DNA of 64,000 bases from Marsupella aquatica (GCA_973895155.1 OZ316894.1:20398001-20462000); one strand, 5' to 3'. Positions 31,832-46,700 are shown, counted from the first letter of the stretch. A program made the numbers and translations. Notes: generated by a model from the sequence alone, not told the origin.

Positions 31832-33750
31832 GGGATGAGGAGAGCTTCAAGTCGAGCAATTATTTAAGTGCGGTGGAGCGGCGAATTGAAATCTTCGTCA
31901 GCGACGGACCGTTTTGGTGTCGATGGGGCCGAAAGTTGATCGCCGTTACGGTCCTTTGCGGCCGGACACGCGGCGGGCTGGACGATCCAGATGTCGTCCA
32001 TGCGACGCGACCATGGCTGTCATGCTCCCACGATTACATCCGCCGCTCGCTCGTTCGTCGAGGAAGCGACTCCGCCCTCGCGGCATGGAACCGGCCCCGG
32101 TGGCCCGGCTCGATCCCTTCACACGGCTCCGGGATTACGTTCGATTCGAGCAGCATGACGATCTGAACCGTTCAATCTGAACTGGAAGGGGTTGGAATTT
32201 AAAATTGTTGTTAAAAACGAAAATATGTTTATTCCCCAGATAATTTTCTTCTCGCTTCTCGAGCAATCAATCAATAGCATGGTGATCCACACCGTTCACT
32301 TTGAACTGGACGGCTATATTTGAAAAAAGTGTGAGAAATAAATTGATATTGCTGAGAACGTTTGTTTGGGGCTCCTCGAGCAGTCAAAACCTGCCATGTA
32401 GAAGTAGTGTGATGCAGGTTTTATGTGGGTTTAGTGCATGGGTTCGTTACAGGCACCACCATGCTGCAGTTCTTATCCATGAATGGATGCGTAGCTTGGA
32501 CATGTATGATCTTCAGCTGCCACGTGCAGCAACAGAATACCTGGAACCCCTCAACTGTATGTTCACAGTATATATCCATAATTATATCAGATTCGTCAGG
32601 ATAAAAAGCGCATGCAAAAGCCACGACGACCAAGAGATTGGAACATAACACATTCCTAAAAAACTTTTGTCCTAACAAAGTGCAAAACTTTCCTAAAACA
32701 ATTCTCCAAAATCTTTGTGCATTATATAGGACACACTTTAATTTGAGGCCTACTAGGAAAGTATGCTCTATGGTTAGGTATTCACTCTCAGGTCTAGAAT
32801 ATTTTGTTACCGCAGTTAGTCAAGCGGTATTCAGGTGTTTGGTTATGGTCAGATGTGTAACTATTATTTACACTAACAAAACTTAGTTAGTGGGTGGAAC
32901 TTTGACTCGTTGTTAAGGAGATAGGAAAAATTTATCCAATGTAGATTTGATATAGCAACAGGCTTAGAGATCACTAAAGTTCTCTTCCGTGTTCAAGTGT
33001 ATGTAACCTTCATAAAACAGTCAAGTGTATGTAACCTTCATAAAACAGTGAAGAGAGAGATTTTCAATGGTATAGTTAATGCCATTTCCTCAAATAACAC
33101 GAAGATCAAGGTGAATTTTGCATGCATCAATGTGCCAAAGGCCAATAGAAAGGTTATGATCCTTACACGTGTATGTTTAGAACTCAGCACTCTCATCAAA
33201 AAGGGACATCTTGCAGCAGCAACAAGACAAAAAGAAAGTTTATAGTCCTTAATTGTGTATATATAGGATTCAGCACATGCATCAAACCAGGGCAGCTTGC
33301 AACAAGACGCCTCCTGATTTCATGGGAATGTTGGATCTTAGAAACTTTAACTTTATGCACAGTTGATTGTGAAATTCTAAGACCTGGAATCTGCAATTCA
33401 AGGTGAGCAAAAAACCAGCAGTGCCTCACTGCAGTGCTTTGCACCAACTCAATACCCAAGTGAATAACCCTTCACATTATAAAGAGGAAGCCATGGATGT
33501 GCCTTTGTGGGGAGCCCCATCCTGGCATAAGCTCAATTGTTGTGGCTTGCAGGTCCAATGACTTCAGAAATGAGACAAGTGCACCATGCCCAGTGCACCC
33601 AAAGACAAAAGACGTCTTCCAAACTCTCATGGACTCTTGAGGTTGTGTCTTTCAGCTCCTGACCTTAGCATCATTCTATTGCAGTCTTGGAAAACCAGCC
33701 AGATGCTGGAAGTGAAGCCTTAAACATGTTCTCCCCCTTCCCCGTGCTTT

Positions 33751-33943
33751 CAGGCAAAAGTCCAGGCAAAGGAGAGCAGCTCAGTTAGGGGGGGGGTGAA
33801 ATGGCGGAAAACAAGGTATTGTTAAGAAAAAAAACCAAAATTGTTCAGGCAAAAGTCCAGGCAAAGGAGAGCAGCTCAGTTAGGGGGGGGGGGGTGAAAT
33901 GGCGGAAAACAAGGTATTGTTAAGAAAAAAAACCAAAATTGTT
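33751..33943. repeat. 95-bp tandem duplication
   Basis: CAGGCAAAAGTCCAGGCAAA begins at 33751 and again at 33846. The copies are identical through the AACAAGGTATTGTTAAG phrase, apart from the length of the G run (9 versus 11-12). This indicates a very recent duplication. Confidence 0.9.
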
Positions 33944-35440
33944 GTTTTGTGAAAGAAAAACAAGTTTATGTGAAGGAAAGCAACAGTTTTTCGATTCTCT
34001 GAGTAAAAAATGTTTCTTATGAGTGATATTGTTTTGTGACTTTTTCCTATCTCACTTTTACGTGCTGGAGCAGAGTTCAGCTACACTTGTTGCCCTGAAC
34101 TTTTGGCCGACAACACAGCGAATCACTAAGGACTTCAAGCTATGTGACAGCTCCCAATTTGGGATCAAGTGGACATACCATACGAGTTTCGGGCCAACGA
34201 GGGACGAGTATGCTGGAGTTGGGATTTTCGAGTGGGAGCGATACTCAAACTAGCTTCTACGCTGTGTACGTTCTGGCCACAGTAAGAAGCAACTGGGATT
34301 GTTGAACTTATCTGGAGGACAAAACTTTCACGGCCTTCCAAAAACCTTTGAGTAAACCTTTCCTCAAGGCATCATGTCGCATTTTGAAAATGCACTATGC
34401 ACTCGTGAAGCTCATGCCGAATTGACAATTTTCTCCACGATCTCAATACTCTTAAAACTTCCTGGTAGCAAATGAAGCTATTACTCGGCGAGACGGCTAT
34501 TATTTCTCGTTCCCATGATTTTTAAAACCGGCAATAAGTTGTACCTCCTCAAAAGCTTGACCCGAGGATCCACTTTCAAGTCCTTTAGTAGAACCTTGTC
34601 ACCAACATCAAGCGCGTGCTGATATCCACTTCCAAGAAAGGAGGGATTGCATTTAAAGGACAAAGATACGGAACTGCCCCCATGACAGTGTTGACATACC
34701 CACCTGTCACGCAAATTCACTCATACTCATTACATCAATACACCATCCTGTAGGCAAAAGTCAAGGCTTCCACGTCTAAAGCAAAGCCCAGTTGAATAAT
34801 ATTTTCAGGCCCGAATGGCAACAAAAGTATGCCAAAATCAAAACATGATTGGGGTACATCTATCCAGACTGCTGGGGTTGATAATTCAGCGAGATAACGT
34901 GGATTCAGAACATTCTACATCCCAACAATGAAGATCCTACCTACTGTCTGTAAGAGTTCGACTTAACAAGACCTACGGTTTCTTAGAAGGAGATATATCT
35001 TGTTAGCTCAGGGACACAAGTCCATGTGGTTGATTCTTGCATGAGAGACATTATGATCTATCACACAGGTTTTAATCCTCCCCCAGGAACGCGATTGGAA
35101 TTTCCACCTTTACTTGTCGTCTGAAAGTGTTTCATGACAGTGACATTCAGGGAGCTGATCGGTGCAGAATGGTGAATCTGCAGTCACAATCTGCTGGAAA
35201 AGGCTGATGCACTAGGACCCCACACTACCAATCAGCACAATGTGGACATGGAGCACGAAATTAACAAGAGGTTTTTCAGGAGGGGCTACAACACACAACC
35301 CGTGCGTGGTAAGACCGTCTCTCTGAAGAGAAGCTGTCCGCCATGCCCAGGCTTATCACAGATTTCCAACTCGTACGCCCTTGACAGAAAAAAGGTTCGC
35401 CCGAGTCTTACCGCGACGTCATCCAGCTACTTCCGCTCGC

Positions 35441-35623
35441 ATGAACTGTGCTTCTTCTCTGAGATTTTCTCCTGCTCGCAAACAATACTCAGTACCAGCC
35501 CTAGTCTCCGCCCCTACTTTGCATGGATTTTGCCAGTCTTTCCGGAGAAATGCTCACAGCACCAAGTCCCCTTCCTTCGTCTCCGCTGACTTCCGCAAAC
35601 TCGGGGGTCTATCATCTTCCTGA
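35441..35623 (+). CDS. Possible first exon or small ORF with transit-peptide-like composition
   Basis: An ATG in a locally GC-rich stretch opens a 60-codon frame rich in Ser, Arg, Ala and Phe and almost free of acidic residues (MNCASSLRFSPARKQYS...). This resembles an organelle-targeting presequence. It ends in a stop, and I could not find a convincing continuation downstream. It may be a decayed gene start or chance. Unrecognised. Confidence 0.2.
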   Translation: MNCASSLRFSPARKQYSVPALVSAPTLHGFCQSFRRNAHSTKSPSFVSADFRKLGGLSSS

Positions 35624-36223
35624 TCGACAGCAGCTGCTGAAGAAAATCCTCGTCTCCATGCAAACTGAATATACATCCGATTGCACTGGAAAAATTCCAC
35701 ATAGTTTTCAACCAGTTTATTGTAGACATGAAAGGACAGTGAAAGCCAAGCGCGTAGACAAGTAAAGAAGTACACGAGCTACCACGACATCTCAGATCCA
35801 GGTATCCCTGTGGTACTTCGATTAAACACGAGCCCGTGTGGTACTCAAATGATGGCTCTTTACTACCGTAAATCACACCAGTGGCTGTCGAAGGATTGTA
35901 AAGCTTGCAAATATCAATCCCCCATTGTACATCAGAGCAACGAGAACAATTGAACTCTATCCTTCAATACATATCAGATAGTGCACAGCATTGAGAGAAA
36001 ATAGGAAAAGACGAATGTGATCCTGTGTTGATTTATGTACAGAGCTTCACAAGGAGATTGCTACATGCACGACAGGGAGAGGGTAAGAGCTCCTGGTCGG
36101 GAGTGGTTTTCCAGCCACCAGAACAACCGAAGTCCCATCGGCTTTAGCATGAGACATGCACGACCCTTCACAGTTCACTCCAAAAAGAGCTAATGCACCC
36201 TCTTAGTAAGAATCTAATTACTG

Positions 36224-38367
36224 TTATACCGCTGCCTTCTCTCCTTCTTTACTTTCTTCCACGGGATCCTCCGGTCTATCTCCAAATTTTTTTCCTCCAT
36301 GGAAATCGACTTCTTCGGTGGGGAGACTTTTCCTGTCTTTCCCTTCCTTTACAGTCCAATAATCCCAAACACGGGACTTTGGTGGCTCCTTAACTTCTCC
36401 AAAGGGAGCCACAAGGCCAGGCTTTCCATCATCTATGACATGGTCAACTAGGCCATATTCCTTAGCTTGCCAGGGATTCATGAAGTTATCACGGTCCGTG
36501 TCGAAATCAATCTGCCAAATACAGATCAGATAGGTAGGTGCAGATCAGCAAGAGATCATCATTTCATATGGTAAACAAAAGACACTCAGGTGATAAGTTC
36601 AACGTTGAATTTTGATTCTACTGATTCCCATTGACCACTCACTGATGAATTCCCCATACACTACACGAAAAAAATCAGAAGGAATTTAGCCAGAAGGTGA
36701 AATGAGAAAAACAGAAACTTACATCTCACCACATTACAGCATAGAGGTGGAGGGATGCTTGCATCCTACATGCAAGAAGTACCCTTACAAACCCCAATTT
36801 CATCTTAGCGAATGATCTTGTGCAAACACATTTAAGATAGACATTGGTACCTGCTCCTCTGTTTGCCCAGTCAAGCGAGCCATAATTTTGGCTAACTTCT
36901 TCTTGTGATACATCATCTCCCTCACTTGCAGCCCTACTTCTATTGCCTGCCAGTGGGACACAAAACCAAATGTTAGAACGAATACTGTAGCAGTTGAACG
37001 AAAAGAAATAGAAATGCCCCAATTTAACCCTCACATAACAGGTTCTCAATCTGAGTTTTGACACAGGTTAAATTCAAGTTAAATATCTTCTAATAGACTT
37101 CTCAATTGCACTTGGGATACCGGGCCCAAAAATGAAAAGGATGTTGTCAGACAGCAGCATATAACCTACCGATCCACCCGCACCACCCAAAGGTTGATGA
37201 ATCATAACCCGAGCATTTGGCATGCAATATCGTTTTCCTTTGGAGCCAGCAGCGAGTAAAAATGCTCCCATGGATGCAGCTAAACCAAAGCATGTCGTGG
37301 ATACGTCTGCCCTGCACAACTTCATGGCATCGTAGATACCCATCCCTGATCCCAGTGGCTTTATTCAGTCTCTGAAGCTTGTCGCCAGTTTTAAATTCTA
37401 AAGACAAATCTTCGCTGCTCAACTCCACATTCCCAGATTCCAAAATACAAAAAAATGTAAAATTTAGCCTCCAATTGCTAACACAGAACACGCATGCACT
37501 TCATTAAATGAGAAGAAGAAGAAGAAAGGCCCACCGGCAGTAACTGAACCGCCAGGAGAGTTAATAAACAGCTTTATATCCTTAGTCGGATCTTGAGCAT
37601 CTAGAAGCAACATCTGACTTATGATAAGATCCGCTCCGTTATCCTCCACCTGCGTACCATACAACCGGGTCCATATTAACCACCAGGCAACACCTCTCTG
37701 CGCCAAACTATCGTATCCTACATCGTTCCGAGCGAAACTATTCATTTATATTGTATCAGCTCTCTCACCGTGAATGGTGAGTTTGTCAAAATGCTGAATC
37801 CGCTTGAAACAATTCAAATCAACCGAAGACTGTCATCATAATTTTTCAACTTCAAAGCTCGGAAAAGTCTCACTCTAAGACTAAGGCTGAATAAAACCCA
37901 GCTGAGGCGGCTGTCTGGCATGAGCGAAATCCAAGTGGTCGAGATGCACAAGACAGGGCAGACAACGCTACCCAGTCTAAGAAAAAACTGAATCACGCAA
38001 CAAGCCAGTATTCCGGATTGCAACCCACCTGCCCACCTAGGAAGATAACCCTCTGCTGCAAAAGCATCGTATTGGGGTCCAAATCCTGCAAACGCAGGGT
38101 CGCTCCTCGCCCATACCCGCTGCTGATAGGATCCAGAGGCGGAAGGAAACTCGCCTGTGCCCCACATGCCCTCCTCCTGCTTAAACTCTCGGACGATAAA
38201 TCCCTGCAGCTCCTTCGATGTGTGCTTCTGCTTCTTCTAAACCCTACTCCCAACCTCGACCCCCAAAACCCGCTTGCACGCAATTCCAGGCCGCGTGAAT
38301 TGCTGCTGGGAGAAGATGATGTGCTCGCCACTCCCTGTAGTAGAGATGTCGTCGCCATCGTCGCCAT
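36224..38367 (-). CDS. CLPP3: Plastid ATP-dependent Clp protease proteolytic subunit ClpP3, nuclear-encoded
   Basis: Five exons (38367-38029, 37649-37535, 37345-37170, 36946-36851, 36511-36224) with GT/AG borders and matching phases give 337 aa. About 80 N-terminal residues are Ser/Arg-rich without acid, a chloroplast transit peptide. The ClpP fold follows, with [19 protein letters not shown], Ser176 in GLAASMGAF, His201 in MIHQPLGG and Asp250 in DTDRDNF. The spacing matches the Ser-His-Asp triad, so this is a catalytic P subunit and not a ClpR. The tail after [18 protein letters not shown] and the [11 protein letters not shown] start closely resemble ClpP3. ClpP3 is a member of the plastid Clp core P-ring that degrades stromal proteins. 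A start at 38391 would add eight residues. Confidence 0.92.
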
Positions 38368-38391
38368 CGTCCTCACCTTCAGGACCTCCAT

Positions 38392-40763
38392 TCCCAAGCA
38401 AAGCAAGCGCTCTTCCACCAAATCAAACTGCTGTCCGTCAATCCAGAGAGCAGCACATGAGTGGAGTGCAGCTTCTTCTCCAGCTCGAACTGCGAGCCGA
38501 ACCACAAACCACAGTAGACTGTCGACCAGTTTGACGAACCGGATGACGCAGTTCTCTTTGTCTGTACGTGGTCCAAGGAGGGTATTTTTTCTTTCCTGTT
38601 TTATGCACCCTATCCCCCAAACCTAATTACCGTGTTGCGTGGAGACACCGCGCAGCAACGCAAATAGTTACTTGTTTGCATGGCATTTTTAAAATTTTTG
38701 GGTGAATGAGCGGGCATGTTAGAATATGAATATTGAAGGGGCGCACTTGGCTGGTTGTGAAAAATGATTTTTCTGCTATTTGTAGTGTATTTTGCGCTTT
38801 AAGGAGAAAAACCAAAAAACTTGCTGCTCAAATAGTGAGTAAAACTTCTGAATGTCTTTATCAAGGAAATAAAATCATTTGCAGAAAGAGTGAATATACA
38901 TGATAGCCAAATGAATGAAAATCATTTACTGTTTGAAAATGCATGGAATTTGGGACTGAGTATGGTGGGCTGGAGGGCGGTAGGAGAGCTACCGGCTGGA
39001 GTGGCCAAAACCTAACCGCAATGCTTCATTAGGGGGTCTCAAATACGGGGGTGTCATAGGTGTCCAGGAGGTTACCACTGCCCGTGATTTTCAATGGCAA
39101 CTAAGATTATCTCCAGGGATTTAGGAGTCAAGGACCTCTAACCCCCGCTCTGACCCCAAAATGTAGCCCATCCTTTGGAGGCCTGGAAAAATCCACATAT
39201 TGAATTCAGTCACAGGCAGGTTGCTCCCCTTCTTTGAGCTCCTTCTTTGAGCTCTATGTGTTGTCATACTTAGGTTCAATATCTCAAGTTTGTACAGGAT
39301 CTTGTGACATTTGGTGGAATCTGTGATATAAATGGGAATAGAGGTAATGATAGAGATCTCCCTCCTGGCTGCCACTTCTACCAAATATGGAGGTCAGGGT
39401 TGTGAAGATGAAGGCTGGTTGCAGTTTATTTAGGGATGGGGGCCACTGCTGGGAAGCCATCCTTCCAAAATCAGCCAGGGTAGGTGTGCTTGAATACCCA
39501 AGTGTCCTTTTAATAGAAGGTAAATCCCTTGTCCTCAGATAGAGAAGGTTGGTTCTGGAGCTAGACTTAGATGGACAAAGTAAAAAAAAGCTGGAGCAAA
39601 GTAATCTGAAAAGGCTGTACGTAGTAGTGTTATGGGAATATAGTTGAATGTCTGGTTTGTGTATATTACCTTTCTGCAAGTCCATCTGAACACCTTGTTT
39701 GACTATCTGGGCATTTTGTTTTCATTAAGATAAAATACTTTACCAGTATTTTGCTAGGCGTGCTGGACTTTCCAAGAACTGGGTATTCAATGACTTCGAA
39801 GGAATTCTTAAAATTTATCAAGGATTCTTGATTAAGGACTTACAGCCTGTCGTTCATACCTTGTCTTAACGTGCCTACATCTCAATTCTACTCCAATCTT
39901 TTGCTCTCAAATCAGCCATCAGCAAGGTTGTACACTCTTGAGATGTCACTCAAGTTGCTAAAGGGACCACAAAGATGCCTACTTTAGACACAGACAATTT
40001 TTCCTCAACCCAAGTGAATCTCAATTTCATATGATTGACAGAGAAAATGGAATGAGATGACATAGCTAGGAGGCATGAAGTTTGACACTAACTAAATGGG
40101 CTGGTCAAAGGCACTCTATGTGCTCTTTAAAGTATCAGTTATTTTATGCTAATGATTTTACGGCCAACAAAATACAATGGTGATCATTACATCTGACAAT
40201 TTAGAGAGTTGTATTTACTGGGCAGAAACCATTGCATGATTATGAGTTTGTACTTTGTGTCCAATTTGCATAACAGACCTAAGTCTTGTGGTTTGAGAGG
40301 TTACATGTATGTAACTTAGAATATCACTGATCTCCAAATATGTATGGAATACTAGCACAAATTCTTGCTGTTCAGTTCATTTTGGGGTGACCTTGAAGAG
40401 TTGTGAAATTCGGTTTAAATAACATATTGTGTCCTAAATTCAATAAATTGCATTTCAAGATCGGCTGGGTAGGCGTCCTTTAGCTTCATTGATGTGTTTG
40501 AATTGAGTCCCATCTTTAGTGGAACATCTGAATTTTGGACTCAATCAAGTTTTCCAACGCAGCATGTTTCTGCAAGAAAAATTACATAATGTCATGAAGC
40601 TTGGTTTTGCATTTCTGCGCAAACTAATAGTCGGTGGACTGTGACACCTAATTCAAGAGGAGGGGACAGTTTAACAAATTCATACGTTAATTGCTTTCTT
40701 TGTTTCTACCAGGCATTTATATGAGGCTCTTGTGACGAGAACGGACAGAATAGTAATAGTACA
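38392..40763. other. Intergenic, head-to-head between CLPP3 and the MORN gene
   Basis: This interval holds both upstream regions. A copy of the dispersed repeat lies at about 39117-39470 (separate entry). I see no exon with protein-like content. Confidence 0.5.
39117..39470. repeat. Dispersed repeat, copy 3 of 3
   Basis: The segment shares TTAGGAGTCAAGGACCTCTAA, CAGGATCTTGTGACAT, CCAAATATGGAGGTCAGG and GGGAAGCCATCC in order with 921-1340. The copies have diverged substantially. Confidence 0.6.
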
Positions 40764-43700
40764 ATGCCAATTTATGGCTGGAAACCAGAGTATCAAATAC
40801 CACCACAAAAGAAGAAGGTATGGGGACCACCCCCTGACATATCGCCTCATAAGCACTTGAAGAAGGGGCAGCTGACTAAAAACAAGATCCCACCACAACA
40901 AAGAGACCCAACTGAAGATGAGTTACGAATCCTCTATGAGAGAGAAATCTACCGACAATTTAACTTGCATGCATCAAAAGAAGAGTTGCAAAAACAGTAC
41001 AGGCAATTCCAAAATGAAACGGTGTATCCTGGAATTATTAGAGCTTGGCTTTTAAATTCTTACCAAGGAGATGCAGATAGATTAGGTATGCCTGATGGTG
41101 AAGGAAATGCCCGTATGGCCGGTCACGTTTGCTACAAAGGCACATTCAGACAAGGGCTGTTGCATGGACAAGGTCATCTACAATGGGGCAATGGTTCCTC
41201 ATATGAAGGTGATTTCTACTGTAACCGTATACTTGGAAAAGGCTCCTATAGCTGGGCTGGAGGAGCCAAATACACTGGCGAGGTACCCTTTCGACTTCAC
41301 CTATTTCACATTGTTATGATGGAGACAATGTATTAATAGCATATATAAGTTGTGAATTGCAGTGGGGTAGCCTTACCTTCACAACCCCTCCACACTTCTT
41401 TAGGGCACACCCAATTTTGAATGTGCCTTAACTGATAGCTAGGTTAATGAGAACGATTCAGCTCTTATAAATGCCTAAGCATAAGTTGGAACAAATCTCT
41501 GAACTCAAAATTATGTTTAGGGAAAATCTGTACTTCACAGCATTAACCTTATACCTAGTAAATATCACACTTCGTCATACTGACAGTGTGCACTGTTGTT
41601 AGCTAAATTCTAGATATACCTCCACATTGCTTGTGTGTTAGGTTCAATTTCTAGGTGAAAGTTTTATCTAGATGCACAATTCTTAATAGTGACAATGTCA
41701 CTATAGAGCTTGGCTAAGTTGAGCACTGTGCTTGGCTGAGTGTGATTGGTTTTTTTTTGTGAAAGTTGCAGCTATATGATGGAATACCACATGGAATAGG
41801 CATTATGGAACAAAATAGAGGACTTAAATATGAAGGCTGTTGGGAGCATGGGAAGCGGGAAGGAAAGGTTATATTTTGCTTAAGTCTAAATATTTTTTAG
41901 TATCAAATAAATTTGAAAATTTGTTTATATCCGCAACATTTATTGCTAATATTGTGCATCAATTTCTAGTGTGACAGACTAGAATGTTATCCTTTCCCTA
42001 AAATAAAAGAAGTTTGCCTAGTGCCTTCACTGTGCATCGAAGGTTCTCTACGGTATACTTGGAAAACAAAAGGCAGTGTGTTTGCCTTATCATAGGAGCA
42101 TAAACAAATGATCGATATGCAATTTTTGTTTTAATTTTTGGTCTACAGGGGAAGATGACTTTTGGCAACATAGCTATCTATGAGGGGAATTGGAAAAATG
42201 ACCTTCAAGATGGTGAGGGTAAATTGGTGTTTACAACTGGAAGCTCGTATCATGGGACTTGGCTTGAAGGGAAGAGGCATGGTCAAGGGCAGACACAAGT
42301 GCAACGCATTATACCTAGTAAAAAGCGAGTTTGTAAGGTTGCTGCATACAGTCACACTCTTGCTTTGAAAGGAAAGCCTGACCCAATATATGCTCATACT
42401 TATACTGGAGATTGGATCGGAGGTCTACCTCATGGAAGGTTGAACATTGGATCTCTTGAATATTTATAATTGGTACTTGTTTATTTGTCTATCATTGAAG
42501 ACCATAAATAATGCATTAAAATTATAATCCTAACATACATTTCTTTGTGTAAGTAAGGCCTAAATTCAGCAAAGAAAAGGCATTTGTTGTTAGATTATTG
42601 AGTTGTTCTTAAACTGAGGTAGAACTAGAGTTATTTTCGCAGTGAGTTCTCAGCATATATTTTCATTAAGTTTACATCATTGTTGTTGATTGTTCATAAC
42701 TTGACTTGACACAAACATAAACCTTTTTCCCCAAAAAAACTATGAGTAACTTAATATGGACAAACTATGCATAAGGGGTCTCCGTTCTTGTTAAAGTGAC
42801 TTTCCATATTTACTTCTACTAGTGTGAACTAAATTTGGGCTCACAACATTTAAATGAGTACAACTTGGCCGAGCACATGCATGTAGAAGAGGATGTTTTG
42901 TGATTTGCTAAAACTCAAATTGGAATGTTGAAGAGCACAAAAGTGGTCAGCCTTAGATAAAATCCTGTTACATCATTGATGGATGGCAAGAACTTATTAT
43001 GAGAATTTAAAGTAATAAAATTACCCATATTATTGGGTTTTCAAATCATGCAATGGAATCATCATCCACGAAGAGATTGGATGTCTTTCACCAGATGCCC
43101 AAGAACAAAACCACAATGATTTGGACTTTAGTAGATTTTAAAATGCTTGATATTTCTAGCTTAATCATTGATTTATCATGATAAGTATCACTTCAATTAG
43201 CCATAGCACAACAGCTTTGCTTTGTTCTAGTCTTGTGGATATTCAAGAGTGGCTGTACAAGTCAAGAGAGCCTTGCTTTGTTTTAGTCTTGTGGATATTC
43301 AAGACTGGCTACAAGTTAAAAGAGCCTTGCTTTGTTCCTTTTTTCAGAGGGAAAAGTGAATGGTCTTGGGATAATAAGAAGAAGGACAACAGTATACTCA
43401 TGAACTCGTATGTTGGTTCATATGAAAATGGCACGAGGCATGGACCGGGTACTTTTTCCTATGCATCAGGTGCATTGTTTCAGGTACAACCAAGGTTTTT
43501 TTCTCAAGTGAGGACTCACATTGGATTATTAAAACTAAGACCCCCACCAACTGAGACAATAGTTGTACTTTCTCCCTTCAGAAATAATGGTTCATTTCCT
43601 TTGAGAAACTGCATGGAAGTAATAGTCTCACTCATTAAAATTGCTTGCTAAGTATGAAAGGCATGGAGAAGAAATTACTATAAAAAGCAGATATTTCCAT

Positions 43701-46700
43701 AAATTTCTTCACAAATAAGTCACTCAACAAAATTGACATATTCAGCTCAAGGAGGCCAATTGAACATCTCAATAATTTTGTATTGCACCCTTAGAATGTC
43801 AAGATATACAAGACCTTTCTCCAATCCAATCGATCAGAAGTCACTTCACATAATTATCCAATGAAAGTAGTAGCACATACTATTCCTAAGAAAACGCCTG
43901 ACTACTATTTGTGGGACCATTGCAAATTGAACCTTATTTGCATTATTATTCTCAACTATGCTATTTTTCTAGTATATAATTGATTGTCAATTTTGTATTA
44001 ACGTGGAGATTCTACATATATATATATATATATTGGTTTTGTGTGTGGAATATTTACAGGGCCATTGGAGGAAAAATACTAAAGTTGGTCTAGGAATCCT
44101 AGTTTATGAGACTGGAAAGTTGCATTTTGGTGTATTTTCTCATGACCACTATGATCCCATTTCAAATCCTGGGTTAGACATCAAAGAGGTGAGTAAATTG
44201 TCTATGGATCACAATAGTGTTTGCTGATGGTCTCTCAGCTGTTTATTTTGTTTCCACAAACTGCATTAAGTTTGTTGTATTTGCTTTTTCTTGATAAATG
44301 ATAGCATTGCAGCTCATACATTCTTATCTGTTTGAAGCCTCTTGAATCTGCCTTGGAAATGGCATTGGAGGACATACAAACCTCAAAATGTGGAGTTTGG
44401 AGAGCTATCATGCGCCACAAGAATATCATTCAAGTTATTTTTATATTGTACTGGTGAACACCTCTTTCATTTAGCCTTGTGTAAACCCTTCAACAACTAC
44501 TTGAACTAATTCAATTTGTTTGGATAGGTGTAACCTTCATACAAGAACATTTACAATGTGCACTTGCAAGGTGTTAAATAGCATCTATTATTTAAATTAA
44601 TACTTGAATTCCCTTACCTTGTGCTAGGGATCCTGCGCCAATTGCCATTCCTTAATATACACAAGAGTATTTAGTTATATCACTAATTAAAGAAGATCAT
44701 GTAACTTGTCTAATATTACCCATTGCAGGTTAATTTAGAAAAAGTGTCCATATTGTACAATACATGCAGTTTAAAAGGGAGAAGATTTGAGACAAGGTTA
44801 TTAGGGTTCCACTCAAGATAACAGTCTAGTGGAAGAGCTCATGAATACCACCTTAATTGCACATTGCAAACTTTACCAACCAGGTTCTCCAAGCTTGAAA
44901 CTACCATGTAATTTGGTACCAGCTCAATAGTGAAGGAAACTCCAAAGTTGACAATGACTCCTCAGCTAGAGGACATGAAGCTTGCTGACAACAAAAGACC
45001 AAAAGAGAAAGAAAAGTCTTCCAAGAAAGATACAAAAACTGAACAATCTAAGTCTCCTCCAAAGAATAAGACCTCCAAACAAGAGCCTCAGCAGGATTCA
45101 TCAAAGAAGAGTGAGCAAACCACTGGCCACAATCCTACACAGTGATTTGCTGAGAGTCACTAGACAGTCTGCAACGTATTGCAAAGGGTAGATTTTTAAA
45201 GTGACATCATATTGATACACCTTTGGATACACTCTGGTAGTAGCAATTTTTCTATAAGGAAATAAAATGTTAGAGTCTGTGGCTTAAGTACAGAAGAATT
45301 GATACAGCTGGGTTTTGTTATTTATTCTAGAATCTGTATAGTTCTGATATTCTGTCTGATAGAAATTTTATATTCAAATTGCTTTTATGCGACTAACTTT
45401 TTGGTCATAAACAAGCAAATGGTTCTTGCAAACATTTTTACAAGATAGAAATCTATTGGTGTATGTACTAGCCAAATTACATCAAAGATTGTCACTGACA
45501 CCCGGTGGATTGCAAGCCCCGTGAAATATCATATATTTGAGATTTTCAGCTCATGTACTAGACTTTGCCATTTCGTAAACCAATGATGAAGTTTTTTTTT
45601 AAAGCTAATCCAATTTACAAAAACGTGGTTCATATGCTTAATACTACACCTTCCTACATCAGTTTCCATTCAATATGTACAATAGCAAAATTGTGAATGT
45701 TAAATATTTCTGTGCAGGTAAAAAAGACTCAAAAGCCAAAGACGGAAAAGATAATAAATCTAAGCCCAAGGAGCTTCTAAAAGATGAAAACATTGTCGAT
45801 CCAACTAGTAAAGAGGTTGCTACAGTTGTACAACTGGATAGACCAGAGTCTCCAAGAGCAGTTCAAGGTCGATCACGTGGGATGTCAAATGAACAATTTT
45901 GGCGATTACTTCATGATGGCCATGTATTATTCTGATGAACCATCATCTTGTCTAGGATCAAGATTGATTATAAAAAACTCAAGAAAAGGACCAATATATT
46001 CACACTTTTATAGGTGCATTGTGACGAGTTATGCATTGCTAATTCTTAGTTTCCAAATTTGTCAAAATTACTGATTTGTGAAGTCTCCAGAGCAGAGAAA
46101 CATATGCATGATGTTTGCAAGTAGGCATACTGTTTGCTTGTTATACATCTGAATGACTAACTTGAAGATCTTTGCAATAGATGTTGTACCCAGGTCTAGG
46201 CTATGGTCAGGTTGATCGCATGCTACCCCAAAACCACCTTTCTTGGGATGCATTTTCTGACATCCACAGCTATGTATGGTTCAAGAACTCTCTTTGTCTT
46301 TAATTATGGAGAAGATGCATGATTGTAGGACTAGAAAATCAACTCTATGTACATTGCCAACATTTTCTCTTAACAAAGCTTTGCTGCTCAGTTGAGTTGC
46401 ATTGGTGTAAGACTTGGATGGTTGAAAGTGTACGTGCTTGCTAATTACAAACTGTCTCCTAGATATTTTCCTAATATCTAGGTGATTGTAGCAAAGAAGC
46501 TAATGTTGCAGGCATCCTAACAATTATCATGTTACCGTTTGTTTATGCAGACTAGACAGCTTATTTTGAGGGAGATGGTATCAGCTTTTATACAAATAGG
46601 ACTTACAAGATATCAACATGAGGATATTTCTTCAGAAGAGAAGGTAGTCCATCTCTGATAATACCACTACCAAGTACTACAAAAACAGAAAACTTCATCA

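Larger units (their letters stand above)
31832..36223. other. Gene-poor interval between TSPO and CLPP3
   Basis: The first 300 bases are GC-rich and should hold the TSPO promoter. About 32750-33010 resembles the LTR relic near 27400 (GGCTTAGAGATCACTAAAGTTCTCTT versus the same phrase at 27482). A 95-base direct duplication is at 33751-33943. A short open frame at 35441-35623 is listed separately. Otherwise I see nothing supported. Confidence 0.45.

Noticed and set aside
34481-34720. Minus-strand frame of 79 codons with basic, protein-like C-terminus
   Set aside because: No homology recognised, no adjoining exon with compatible phase, and no start context. It is too short to support.
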